From assembly GCA_965369375.1 (NCBI GenBank), contig CBDUQN010000028.1:1-32532 (forward strand): 32,532 bases of DNA. The letters are read 5' to 3'. The notes under the pieces are model-generated. The model searched no databases and had not been told where the DNA came from. It was given only the letters and a program-made list of their open reading frames with translations. The DNA is from CBDUQN01 sp965369375. GTDB lineage: Bacteria; Krumholzibacteriota; Krumholzibacteriia; Krumholzibacteriales; Krumholzibacteriaceae. This document shows positions 1 to 8,424 of the stretch, piece after piece. The translations under genes and the position numbers were made by a program. Position 1 is the first letter of the stretch. Each line of letters opens with the position of its first letter.

Positions 1-1501
1 GGTCCGGATTATCGAGAATGCTCCGGTCCCAGAAGACGGTGAGCCAGCCTCCCTGGTCGTTCGGCACGTCCTCGATCGATGTAATGATTGGTGCTTCCTC
101 CGGAGGACCGGGCCCGATATCCGGATTTATCCGCAGTGCGAATATATCAAAATGGTATGCATTGCGGATATCGTGCCAGGTGACGACTGCGCCGCCGTCT
201 TCGTCGCTGCAGATACCCCAGTTCGACAGCGCCTGTGTCCAGGAAGCATCACATATGATATTGCCGCCGATTCCCCATTCGATTGATCCGTCCTGATTGA
301 CATGCTGCGCGCCGATATCGGATTCTACGCTGCCATGACGCCAGATAACGTACGCGCCGCCCGATCCGTCATAGACAAGGTTCGGACCGGTCAGTCTCAC
401 GGGACTTGTGGCGAGACGTACTCCCTGGGCCGTCCATGCGGCGCTTCCATTCGATTCGATTCGCTGTGCGTAGATATCGCTCTCGAGATCCGGCTGTCTG
501 TAGTCCTCCCATGTTACTATTGCGCCGTCATCCCCGTCACCCGTGATACGCGCTCTTTTCTGGTCTTGTGAAGCGCTGCAGACGGGGATCCCGTCGAGAG
601 CCCACAAGAAGTTGCCATCGATGTCCACCCGCTGCGCGTAGATGTCGAGGTCGAAGCCGCGTCCGTCCTGCCAGCTGATGATGGCGCCGCCGTTACAGCT
701 CTCCGTGAGATACGCCGACTTCTGATCGCCCGATGCCGTGCAGACGGGTATGCCGCCGGGAGAATACGCGGTCCACGCCGGCGCTCCCGCCGCAGAAATC
801 CTCTGAGCGTAAATATTGTATTCTCCGCCATTGTATTCGTACCACGTAATGATGGCACCGCCGGCGCCGTCGCTCACGAGCCGGGGCAAGTACTGAAAGC
901 TAGAGTTCGGCGCAACCTCGACACCCGCCGGCCCCCAAAGCTTCGTGCCCGACGGATCTAACTTTTGCGCGACGATATGGCTCTGTGTGCTCGATGAGTC
1001 ATACCAGGCGATGATCGCGTTGCCGTTCCCATCACCGATGGTTATCGGCCGTATTTGCCAGCCGGACCCTGTTCCGATTGCGATCCCGTCGGTGATCCAC
1101 TGCGGATCACCGAGCGAATCGATTCGCTGGGCATATACATCATAGTCGGCGCCGCTACGCTGGTCGTACCATGAAATAAAGGCTCCGCCGGTGCCATCTA
1201 CGGCTATGGTGGGGCGCCGCTGCCGTTCCGGCGCTGTGCAGATGGCGACCCCCCCGTCGATCCACTGTAGAACTCCATCCCTGTCGATCCACTGTACGTA
1301 GATAGCTGCATCCCCGGATCGCCAATCCTGCCACGTGATAAACGCCCCCTGATTGCCGTCATGAACCACGGCCGGAAAACTCTGATGACCGGGCTCTCCG
1401 CAGATGAGTGTTCCGTTCGTATGCCAGGCGGCAACCACGGATATAGAAATGAAAAGGAGCAATTGTGCCGAAATAAAAAGCAGGAAACAGGGCCGTTTCA
1501 C
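1..1501 (-). CDS. Secreted eight-repeat propeller-like protein, C-terminus beyond the left edge
   Basis: The frame stays open from a GTG at 1501 to the left edge (500 codons, no stop), so the protein is partial. The start is supported by GAGGGAGG about 7 nt upstream. The N-terminus is a signal peptide (basic KRP, then a hydrophobic stretch to about residue 27). Eight degenerate repeats of about 50 residues follow. Each has a core like GAIITWYDxRSxxxxDIYAQRID followed by a W-G/D-G-I-x-V strand. An FN3-like segment begins near the edge (APIITSIEDVPNDQGG). Repeats of this type suggest an eight-bladed beta-propeller or similar surface protein; no catalytic motif is seen. Proteins of this style, often with a C-terminal sorting domain, are common in FCB-related candidate phyla. 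Function is unknown, and any sorting domain would lie outside the window. Confidence 0.85.
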   Translation of the reverse strand, partial: MKRPCFLLFISAQLLLFISISVVAAWHTNGTLICGEPGHQSFPAVVHDGNQGAFITWQDWRSGDAAIYVQWIDRDGVLQWIDGGVAICTAPERQRRPTIAVDGTGGAFISWYDQRSGADYDVYAQRIDSLGDPQWITDGIAIGTGSGWQIRPITIGDGNGNAIIAWYDSSSTQSHIVAQKLDPSGTKLWGPAGVEVAPNSSFQYLPRLVSDGAGGAIITWYEYNGGEYNIYAQRISAAGAPAWTAYSPGGIPVCTASGDQKSAYLTESCNGGAIISWQDGRGFDLDIYAQRVDIDGNFLWALDGIPVCSASQDQKRARITGDGDDGAIVTWEDYRQPDLESDIYAQRIESNGSAAWTAQGVRLATSPVRLTGPNLVYDGSGGAYVIWRHGSVESDIGAQHVNQDGSIEWGIGGNIICDASWTQALSNWGICSDEDGGAVVTWHDIRNAYHFDIFALRINPDIGPGPPEEAPIITSIEDVPNDQGGWLTVFWDRSILDNPD

Positions 1502-1655
1502 GAGATACCTCCCTCAAATCAAACGCCGGGTGTGGTGGGCTTTGCGGCTTGATATATTGGATTTTGTATTCGAGTCCTACGAGCCTCTTATGGTATTATA
1601 GCGCCAATGGTCATTTTTTCAATGTTTAACTGTGTCAGTCGGAAAGGAACAACAA

Positions 1656-3623
1656 ATGAGTGAGGTGCCGACCAAGCTGCCGCCGGAGGCCTACCGGGAG
1701 CTCAAAGGGGGAGAAGCCTACCATCCGATCGTACCCGCGAGCGAATCGATGTTCGAGGTGACGGCGCGCGCCGTGACGACCGGTCTCATCATGGCCATGA
1801 TCTTTTCGCTCGCCTCCGCCTATCTGGCGCTCAAGACGGGACAGGGGATGGAGGCCGCGATTCCGATAGCGATCCTCGCCGTCGGGCTTGCCAACATCTT
1901 CGCCCGTCGCAGCACGATTCTCGAGAATGTGATCATTCAATCGATCGGCGCCGCATCGAGCGCCGTCGTTGCCGGTGCCGTCTTCACCATTCCGGCGCTC
2001 TACATGCTCGGTCTCGATGTATCTTTCTGGCATATTTTTCTTACCGCTTTTTTCGGCGGCTGCCTCGGTGTTCTCTTTCTTATTCCCCTACGCTATTACC
2101 TCATAGTCCAGGAGCACGGCAAGCTGCCGTTCCCGGAGGCGATGGCGACGACCGAGATTCTCGTCGCAGGCGAGGGGATGGGAAGTCAGGCGATGACACT
2201 CGTCTGGAGCGCCCTCGTCGCGTTCATCTATGATTTCTGCATACTGACGTTCGGCCTCTGGCGCGAAGTGATCACCTTTCATTCCGTCTGGGTCGGCCGC
2301 TGGATCGAACGCCGCTTCACGATTGCCTTCCGCATCGACGGCCTCTCCGCGATCGTGGGGCTCGGGTATATCGTCGGGATAAAGTATGCGTCGATCATCT
2401 GCGCCGGCAGCTTCCTGTCGTTTCTCGTGCTCATTCCGCTCATCAGCCATCTCGGAACGTATCTGAGCGGCATCATACCACCGGGAACCGTTCCGATCGC
2501 CGATATGGGTGTTGATGATATATTTACAAATTACGTGCGCCTTATCGGTATCGGCGGTATCGCGGGTGCGGGAATCATGAGTATCATCCGGAGTTTCCCG
2601 TCGATCGTGAACTCTTTCGTGCTCGGAATCAGGGGGATCGCGGCCGGACGCGGAGAGGAACATGAAGAGATTCGAACAGAGAGAAACCTCAACATGAGGG
2701 ATGTTTTTCTCGGCCTCGCTGCATGCGCCGTCTGCCTCTTCATCTTTTTCAGGGCCGATCTCGCCGGCTCGGCCGTGAGCCTGATCGGTGTGCTCCTCGC
2801 CCTCTTTATCTCCTTTATTTTCACCATGACGGCTGCGCGGGCGATCGGTCTGATCGGAACAAACCCCGTCTCTGGAATGACGCTCGTCACCCTGATTATC
2901 ACGAGTGTCGTGCTGACCAAACTGGGGCTCAGGGGGGAGCCGGGGATGTTCATCGCCCTTATCATCGGCGGTGTCGTCTGCACCTCCCTCGCCGTTGCCG
3001 GAGCGTTCGCCACGGATCTCAAGATCGGTTACTGGATCGGTTCCACCCCACGGAGCCAGCAGGTCTACAAGTTTCTCGGCGTTTTCGTCTCGGCGATCTT
3101 CTGCGGATTCGCCATGATGTTGCTTGCAAAGGCATACACGTTCGGCTCGATGGAGATGCCCGCCCCGCAGGCATCGGCGATGCGAGAGATAATATTCGGT
3201 CTCATGGGCGCAGAGACCGGCGTACAGTGGATGCTCTTCTCCTTCGGGGTCATCATTTCCGTAATTCTCGCCATGAGCGGAGTCCCGGCTCTCGCCTTCG
3301 CTCTCGGCATGTATCTGCCGATTCAGCTCAACACGGCGATCCTGCTCGGCGGCTTTATCTCGTACCTCGTCGGTCGCAGCAGCAGGGACGAAAAGCTCGT
3401 CGGGGAACGGAAAGAAAAGGGAATCCTGATCGCATCAGGGTATATCGCGGGCGGATCCATCGCCGGTGTCTTTGCAGCGATCGTCGCCGTTCTCGGCTGG
3501 GATTCGGTGCTGCGCGTGACGTATTCCGAAAGATGGAGCGAGATCGCCGCCATCGTTATGATAGCGTTTCTTTCCATATTTATGTTCCGGTATTCAATGA
3601 AGGTGGAACGAAGAGGTGATTGA
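1656..3623 (+). CDS. OPT-family oligopeptide transporter
   Basis: Integral membrane protein of about 655 residues. It is hydrophobic throughout, with a short cytoplasmic N-terminus ending in the family-typical segment KGGEAYHPIVPASE. The first helix region (TTGLIMAMIFSLASAYLALK, then TGQGMEAAIPIAIL) matches bacterial OPT transporters. The family imports oligopeptides or metal-chelate conjugates, probably by proton coupling; the substrate cannot be told here. I chose the ATG at 1656 because AAGGA lies 7 nt upstream; a GTG at 1632 is in frame but has no such site. The stop overlaps the next gene by 8 bp, so the two are probably co-transcribed. Family assignment is firm; substrate is not. Confidence 0.9.
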   Translation: MSEVPTKLPPEAYRELKGGEAYHPIVPASESMFEVTARAVTTGLIMAMIFSLASAYLALKTGQGMEAAIPIAILAVGLANIFARRSTILENVIIQSIGAASSAVVAGAVFTIPALYMLGLDVSFWHIFLTAFFGGCLGVLFLIPLRYYLIVQEHGKLPFPEAMATTEILVAGEGMGSQAMTLVWSALVAFIYDFCILTFGLWREVITFHSVWVGRWIERRFTIAFRIDGLSAIVGLGYIVGIKYASIICAGSFLSFLVLIPLISHLGTYLSGIIPPGTVPIADMGVDDIFTNYVRLIGIGGIAGAGIMSIIRSFPSIVNSFVLGIRGIAAGRGEEHEEIRTERNLNMRDVFLGLAACAVCLFIFFRADLAGSAVSLIGVLLALFISFIFTMTAARAIGLIGTNPVSGMTLVTLIITSVVLTKLGLRGEPGMFIALIIGGVVCTSLAVAGAFATDLKIGYWIGSTPRSQQVYKFLGVFVSAIFCGFAMMLLAKAYTFGSMEMPAPQASAMREIIFGLMGAETGVQWMLFSFGVIISVILAMSGVPALAFALGMYLPIQLNTAILLGGFISYLVGRSSRDEKLVGERKEKGILIASGYIAGGSIAGVFAAIVAVLGWDSVLRVTYSERWSEIAAIVMIAFLSIFMFRYSMKVERRGD

Positions 3624-4353
3624 GCGAGACGAGGAGAACATAACCTATAGGCATACGCTTGAGACGCTCTATACGGAGCGGGGCCTGAAGTTCCAGCGGG
3701 AGAAGTATCTTCCCAAGATAGAATTTGTAAAAGGACGCTTCGGTGAACGGTTCGCCCGTGTCAGGCTGCTCGACGTCGGCGTTGGCTACGGTGTCTTTCT
3801 CCATATATTGGAAAACGAGCACGGTCTGACACAGCTATACGGTATGGATCCCTTTCCGGGTTCGATCGAGATTGCCGGCCGGTTCACATCGGCCGAGATA
3901 GTGCAGGGGGACATTACAGACGAGAAGTGGCCCTTTGACGAGCGCTCCTTCGATGTGATCAGCTGCTTCGATGTCATCGAGCATCTCGAGAATCCGGAAA
4001 TCTTTTTTAACAGGGTCAAACGATACCTCAGCGACGATAGCGTAGTCATGGTAACGACGCCGAACAGGGATCTTCCCTATCGTATGAGAGCGATCCCGCT
4101 CATCGGATTTACCGATCAAAATCCGACGCATATCAATGTCCGGGAATCCGCCTACTGGAAACGACTCGCCGAGCGCTCGGGATTCACGATCCTGGCCGCA
4201 TGGAAGGGGGAGCATCTGACGCATATCAGGTTGATTCCAAAGGTGCTCACCGCAGCTTGTTCCCTGCTCAAGATCGATCACCGCTCATTGCCGCTCGTCA
4301 ATCATTTCGAGCAGTCTTTCTGCATGATAGTGAAGCCGGCGGCCGAAGTCTGA
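3616..4353 (+). CDS. Class I SAM-dependent methyltransferase
   Basis: Cytosolic protein of 245 residues with the Rossmann methyltransferase signature. Motif I is LLDVGVGYGVFLHILE (about residues 50-65). An acidic residue after strand 2 is present (YGMDPF), and motif II/III surrounds FDVISCFDVIEHLENPE (about 115-131). This is a UbiG/Methyltransf_11-type fold, and the substrate is not identifiable. Translation starts at a GTG lying inside the end of the transporter gene (8 bp overlap), with AAGAG close upstream, so it is likely coupled to the OPT gene. The pairing could mean that the methyltransferase modifies a transported compound, but that is only inference. Confidence 0.85.
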   Translation: MIERDEENITYRHTLETLYTERGLKFQREKYLPKIEFVKGRFGERFARVRLLDVGVGYGVFLHILENEHGLTQLYGMDPFPGSIEIAGRFTSAEIVQGDITDEKWPFDERSFDVISCFDVIEHLENPEIFFNRVKRYLSDDSVVMVTTPNRDLPYRMRAIPLIGFTDQNPTHINVRESAYWKRLAERSGFTILAAWKGEHLTHIRLIPKVLTAACSLLKIDHRSLPLVNHFEQSFCMIVKPAAEV

Positions 4354-4374
4354 TGTTGACGCTCGGCACATCCA

Positions 4375-4584
4375 TCACTTGTGCTCCGGCAGGTCGGGAC
4401 GGAAGACGAGCCATACGAGCAGGCTGATGGGCCATTCCAGCAGGAATACGAGGAGAGCCACGAGTATTCCCGATTTTCCGCGTTTCTCGGCGTCCTGATA
4501 GACCCAGATGAGGCTCCAGACGAGCAGGGCGAAGATGACGAAAAAAAAGGGAATCATGAATAATAGTGAAATGTACTCGCACAT
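4375..4584 (-). CDS. Small two-helix membrane protein
   Basis: A 69-residue protein with two hydrophobic helices (about residues 5-27 and 38-60). They are separated by a charged turn containing YQDAEKRGKSG, and the C-terminus is short and charged. The ATG at 4584 is preceded by GGAGGAG at good spacing, which supports real translation. The layout resembles small bacterial proteins with a PLDc_N-like or DUF-type helical hairpin, and WVYQDAEKRG is a recurring motif in such proteins. No function can be given. It is convergent with the methyltransferase gene, 21 bp from its stop. Confidence 0.7.
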   Translation of the reverse strand: MCEYISLLFMIPFFFVIFALLVWSLIWVYQDAEKRGKSGILVALLVFLLEWPISLLVWLVFRPDLPEHK

Positions 4585-4685
4585 TTTGCTCCTCCAGATG
4601 AATCAAATCTATTTCGCTCACATGAGAAATACAGAAATGCAGCGGATTTATTCGATAGTATTATTACGAAAAGCCGTCGGATGTG

Positions 4686-5045
4686 TTACACCGGCACGTT
4701 ACATTTGTGCCCGTCCCTGAGCTCCTTGTTGAGGAATATATTCAGAACGGTTCTGATTGCAATGATCGAACCCAGGACGGCTAGCTCCCGCAAGGTCGGA
4801 TGCAGAATCGTGTGAATGATGTCGGCGGCAACGAGCATTTCGAGTCCGAGGAGCAGGTACGAGCCGAGGTGGTGCCGGAGAAGTTCGCGGAGTTCGCACG
4901 GATTCCGCCCTTTCAGGCGCCCGAATTCGATACGGAGGAGCTCGAACAGCGAGAGCAGCACGCCATAGAGGATTATGAGTATTCCTATCGCGCTGACGGT
5001 GATCGAAACAGCTCTGACGATTGGAACGATCGATTCAATTACCAT
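4686..5045 (-). CDS. DUF1622-family membrane protein
   Basis: Small integral membrane protein of about 119 residues with three hydrophobic segments: one near the N-terminus (about 7-35), one near the middle (LGSYLLLGLEMLVAADII) and one near the C-terminus (ELAVLGSIIAIRTVLNIFLN). The pattern of LGLEMLVAADIIHTILxP followed by IRTVLNxFLxKEL is characteristic of DUF1622, whose function is unknown. AGGAG at 5055-5059 lies 8-9 nt before the ATG at 5045. An earlier ATG at 5051 overlaps the stop of the dehydrogenase (TGATG), but AGGAG would sit only 2-3 nt from it. Either way it is probably translated together with the upstream dehydrogenase gene. Confidence 0.82.
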   Translation of the reverse strand: MVIESIVPIVRAVSITVSAIGILIILYGVLLSLFELLRIEFGRLKGRNPCELRELLRHHLGSYLLLGLEMLVAADIIHTILHPTLRELAVLGSIIAIRTVLNIFLNKELRDGHKCNVPV

Positions 5046-5050
5046 TGACA

Positions 5051-6076
5051 TCACTCCTGTGGTTTGATGATCACCTTGATCGAGTCTTTTCCCTCGGCTA
5101 CGAGCCTGAATCCCTCACCGGTCTCGGCGAGGGGGAGCCGGTGCGTGATCATGTCGGCGAGAGTGATCCGGCGCGATCGCATCAATTCGATAGCTTCCTC
5201 GATATCGACGGGGCAGCCGGCGTAGGTTGATACGATCGCGATCTGATCCCGCCATATATCGAAGAGCGGCAGGCTCACGTCGATTCCGGGCTCGATCGGC
5301 GCGAAGAGCAGCACTGTCGCGCCCCTGTCCGCGAAACGGAAGGCCTGCCGTACAACCTTGGGCAGACCTGCGCACACGATAACGAGATCAAAGAGCCGGT
5401 TCCCGTTCAGCGCCTGTAGCTTTTCCGGTGTCGCTTCATCTGCCATGAGGACTTTATCCGCACCGAAACTCGATGCAACGTCGAGCCTCGAGCGTTCGAT
5501 ATCCGTTGCGATGATCCGGCCGGCTTCACGGGCGCGGAGGAGCTTTATAAATAGCAGTCCCGAGATGCCGCTCCCGAGTATGAGGGTGCTCCAGCTCTTT
5601 TTTCCGCGGGCCATGCGCAGACCGCGGACGACGCAGGCGAGCGGCTCGATGAATACCCCGTCATCGAAAGAGAAACTTCCCGGAAGGCGAAACGTTCCGA
5701 GTTCGACATTTATTCCCGGCACCCGTATGAACTCGGCGAAGCCGCCGGGATCGAAGTTGGTCGAACGGAGCGTGTCGCAGAGCGAATGGTGGCCCGCTTC
5801 GCAATAGCGGCAGGTATTGCAGGGGATGTGGTGTGAGACGAAGACGCAGTCGCCGACGTCGAATCGATCTACGTCGTCACCCTTTTTCACGATAGTGCCG
5901 GCGATTTCATGACCGAGGACGAGCGGCGCCTTCTTGATGCGGTACCACTCCATCACGTCGCTGCCGCATATCCCACTCGACTCGACACGCACGAGGAGCT
6001 CGTTCGGCCCGATCTCCGGAACGGGACGTTCCTCTATGCGGATATCCCGGTTATTGTAATATACGGCTGCACGCAT
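5051..6076 (-). CDS. Zinc-dependent medium-chain alcohol/polyol dehydrogenase
   Basis: Soluble NAD(P)-dependent oxidoreductase of 341 residues, the usual length for the sorbitol/threonine dehydrogenase branch of the MDR superfamily. Catalytic zinc ligands are visible as C37 (GICGSD) and H56-E57 (GHE). The structural zinc site is the four cysteines C86, C89, C92 and C100. The dinucleotide-binding fold follows (LILGSGISGLLFIKLL), with an acidic residue ending the next strand (ATDIERSR), which favours NAD. It lies 14 bp downstream of the LsrF-like aldolase gene and just before the DUF1622 gene, so an operon is likely. The natural substrate (polyol, sugar or inositol derivative) cannot be assigned. 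No strong ribosome-binding site is seen before the ATG. Confidence 0.88.
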   Translation of the reverse strand: MRAAVYYNNRDIRIEERPVPEIGPNELLVRVESSGICGSDVMEWYRIKKAPLVLGHEIAGTIVKKGDDVDRFDVGDCVFVSHHIPCNTCRYCEAGHHSLCDTLRSTNFDPGGFAEFIRVPGINVELGTFRLPGSFSFDDGVFIEPLACVVRGLRMARGKKSWSTLILGSGISGLLFIKLLRAREAGRIIATDIERSRLDVASSFGADKVLMADEATPEKLQALNGNRLFDLVIVCAGLPKVVRQAFRFADRGATVLLFAPIEPGIDVSLPLFDIWRDQIAIVSTYAGCPVDIEEAIELMRSRRITLADMITHRLPLAETGEGFRLVAEGKDSIKVIIKPQE

Positions 6077-6090
6077 ATGAGAAGTCGGTG

Positions 6091-6891
6091 CTATTTAACG
6101 CCTGCCTTTGCGCCCTCGTACATTTCGAAGGCATCGTCGACCGGGACGTTCTCGTGAACGACCGCGCGAACCGCCTTGATAGCGGCTATCGGATGCTCCG
6201 ATTGCCAGATGTTGCGCCCCATATCGACACCAACGGCGCCCCGTCTGATTGCGTCATGCACTAGGTTCAGGGTGTCCTTGAAGGTTTCTAGTTTCGGCCC
6301 GCCGGCAATGACGACCGGCACCGGACATCCTTCCACGACTTTTTCGAAATCTTTTTCACAGTAGTACGTTTTCACGAAGTGAGCGCCTAGCTCGGCCGCG
6401 ATGCGGCAGCAGAGCGAGAGAAAGCGCGCTTCTCTCTTTTCGAGTTCCTTTCCGACTGCGGTTACAGCGAGCACGGGAATGCCGTAGCGTTCTCCCTCCG
6501 TTACGAGATCGGAGAGGTTGAGCAGTGTCTGCTTTTCGTACTCCGTTCCTATGAAGATGGATAACGCAACGGCGGAAACGTTCATACGGATCGCTTCCTC
6601 CATCGGTGTCGTTATGCCCTCGTTCGCGAGCGATCCCCCTTTAATGCTCGTCCCTCCCGAGACGCGCAAAACGGTGGGCGTGCTTGTTGCAGGATCGAGC
6701 GAGGTTCTCAGGACCCCTCTCGTGAGCATCACCGCGTCGGCATACGGCAACAGCGGCGTGATCGTCTCCCGCGGCACTTCGAGCTTGGACGTGGGCCCGA
6801 GAAAGTATCCGTGATCGACGGCGAGCATCAGCGCGTGCCCGGTATCGGGTTGGATTATTCTCGCTAATCTGTTCTGCAATCCCCAACTCAT
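6091..6891 (-). CDS. LsrF-like class I aldolase/thiolase (DeoC/FbaB family)
   Basis: About 266 residues that follow LsrF closely through the whole chain: an N-terminal WGLQNRLARIIQPDTGHALM, a VDHGYFLGPT motif, RGVLRTSLDPATSTPTVLR, the Schiff-base lysine segment HFVKTYY, VPVVIAGGPK, and the C-terminal GAVGVDMGRNIWQSEHP phosphate-binding loop. LsrF acts in autoinducer-2 degradation, but relatives act on other phosphorylated ketoses or in archaeal-type aromatic amino-acid synthesis, so the role here is open. No lsrK, lsrR or lsr transporter gene is nearby. The start at 6891 has AGGAG 8 nt upstream. A long upstream in-frame extension to 7095 is rejected because it lacks family homology and hydrophobic sense. 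The adjacent dehydrogenase probably acts in the same pathway. Confidence 0.85.
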   Translation of the reverse strand: MSWGLQNRLARIIQPDTGHALMLAVDHGYFLGPTSKLEVPRETITPLLPYADAVMLTRGVLRTSLDPATSTPTVLRVSGGTSIKGGSLANEGITTPMEEAIRMNVSAVALSIFIGTEYEKQTLLNLSDLVTEGERYGIPVLAVTAVGKELEKREARFLSLCCRIAAELGAHFVKTYYCEKDFEKVVEGCPVPVVIAGGPKLETFKDTLNLVHDAIRRGAVGVDMGRNIWQSEHPIAAIKAVRAVVHENVPVDDAFEMYEGAKAGVK

Positions 6892-7097
6892 CGGCATTGC
6901 TCCTTTCTTTGATTTTCCGGTGCCAAAGAGGCGCCGGCGCATTTTTTTAAAGCTTTTACGGGACGGTAGAGGAGTATAAAAGCCCGTGAAAGCAAGCGTC
7001 AAGTGGGATTTGTCTCGAGTGAGAAATCGTCGCGGATCGATGTCCGCCGGTAGCGCTGCCCCGGCACGATATTCATTTATCGGATTTGCCTGCAATG

Positions 7098-8342
7098 CTA
7101 CCCCGGCACGATGTCTTTCGGCCTTTCCGCAGCCGGAACCGGACCGGGATGTACAAGCCCCTTTTTTATAATCACCAGGAGGTAAATAACGACGAGCACG
7201 GCGATGCTGCCGAGCAGCAGAAACGGAGCGTGTATGCCGAACGCGTCGGAGAGATATCCGGAGATAAAGGCGAAAACGGAGCTTCCGGCGATCTGGATGT
7301 TTGATACGAGACTGAAGCCGGCGGTCCGGTTCTTAGCCGATATCGTGCTGCCGACGAAGGAGAGGATCGCCGGGAACGTTATGAAGAGTGAGATCCCGTA
7401 GACTATAAAAGCAGCAACAGTGAGCCCTATGTTATTGCTCAGACCCAAGGTGAAAGAGGCGCAGATGACGGTCGTATATGCTATCAGGATCGTTGCAGGC
7501 CGGCCGAGCCGCTCGGAGATGCGCCCGTAGAACATGGTGGCCGCGGCGCCCGCGGCCATCCAGCAGCCGAGTATCAAGCCGGTTCTCGACATGGAGATGC
7601 CGAGCTTGTGATTGAGGAGGCTCGGCGCGTAATTCAGGGATATCCCCCACGCAAGCCCGCCGAGAAGAATCGGGAAGATGAACATTTTCAGGCTCCTGAT
7701 CGTTTCCCTCCATGACACCGGTTCTTCCTTCTCATCGATTGTCGCCCGGTCGATCGTTCCGCGCGATACGATCTGTCCCGTAACGACCGCTATGAAATTT
7801 ATCGCTCCCCACAGGAGAAGCGGCACCCGCCAACCGAAGTACTGCGTCAACAGACCGGTCGACGTGAATGCGGCGAGCACACCGATATCGCCAAAGGCGC
7901 TCTGAAAGCCCATCGCGCGATCGAGCTTGTTTCCTCTGAACGTGTTCGATATCCATGAAATGCCTACAGGGTGGTATATGCTCGTTCCTATACGTACGCC
8001 GATGAAGCAGGCGATGAGCATGAGGTAATTTCTCGAGAGTGTCATGAGCAGAAGTGAGATTCCGACGATGAGGGCATCGAGACCGAGAAATCTGCGATAC
8101 TGACGTATCTTGACGTGGTGCCCGATCAGGAGTTGTGTCGTGATCGCAATGAAGAGACCGATGATTGTGATCGTTCCGATGTCGGAGTATCGCTTGATGA
8201 GGATTCCCTCTGTATAGAGAACGGGGAAGATCGCGGGCAGGGCCACGATGGACGCATCGTTGCACGCGTGATGGATCGACGCCGTGGCGAGTATCCTCTT
8301 CTGTATACCTTTCATCAGAAAGTGAATATACGTGCTTTTCAT
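7098..8342 (-). CDS. MFS transporter
   Basis: Integral inner-membrane protein of up to 414 residues with about twelve hydrophobic segments in two halves joined by a charged central loop (RGTIDRATIDEKEEPVSWRE). Features recalling the Fsr-like branch include an N-terminal HHACNDASIVALPAIFPVL and a conserved YHPVGISW segment near helix 5. The direction and substrate of transport are unknown. The start is uncertain: neither the ATG at 8342 nor the ATG nine codons later has a convincing ribosome-binding site. It is separated by about 200 bp from the aldolase gene, so it may or may not share that transcript. It is divergent from the MEMO gene, with a short 82-bp promoter region between them. Confidence 0.82.
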   Translation of the reverse strand: MKSTYIHFLMKGIQKRILATASIHHACNDASIVALPAIFPVLYTEGILIKRYSDIGTITIIGLFIAITTQLLIGHHVKIRQYRRFLGLDALIVGISLLLMTLSRNYLMLIACFIGVRIGTSIYHPVGISWISNTFRGNKLDRAMGFQSAFGDIGVLAAFTSTGLLTQYFGWRVPLLLWGAINFIAVVTGQIVSRGTIDRATIDEKEEPVSWRETIRSLKMFIFPILLGGLAWGISLNYAPSLLNHKLGISMSRTGLILGCWMAAGAAATMFYGRISERLGRPATILIAYTTVICASFTLGLSNNIGLTVAAFIVYGISLFITFPAILSFVGSTISAKNRTAGFSLVSNIQIAGSSVFAFISGYLSDAFGIHAPFLLLGSIAVLVVIYLLVIIKKGLVHPGPVPAAERPKDIVPG

Positions 8343-8424
8343 GCTGAATGTTAAGGGTTTTCGAATTTTCGAGTGACAAAAAGTGCCGGACGGTTTTCAA
8401 TAGAATGCCGAAAGGAGATACGGC

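Noticed and set aside
517..858. Minus-strand frame of 113 codons at the left end
   Set aside because: Lies in a different frame of the same strand as the repeat protein, whose own frame is open for 500 codons with regular repeats.
2723..3619. 298-codon frame overlapping the OPT transporter in another frame
   Set aside because: Arg-rich product with no motif, entirely inside a confident gene.
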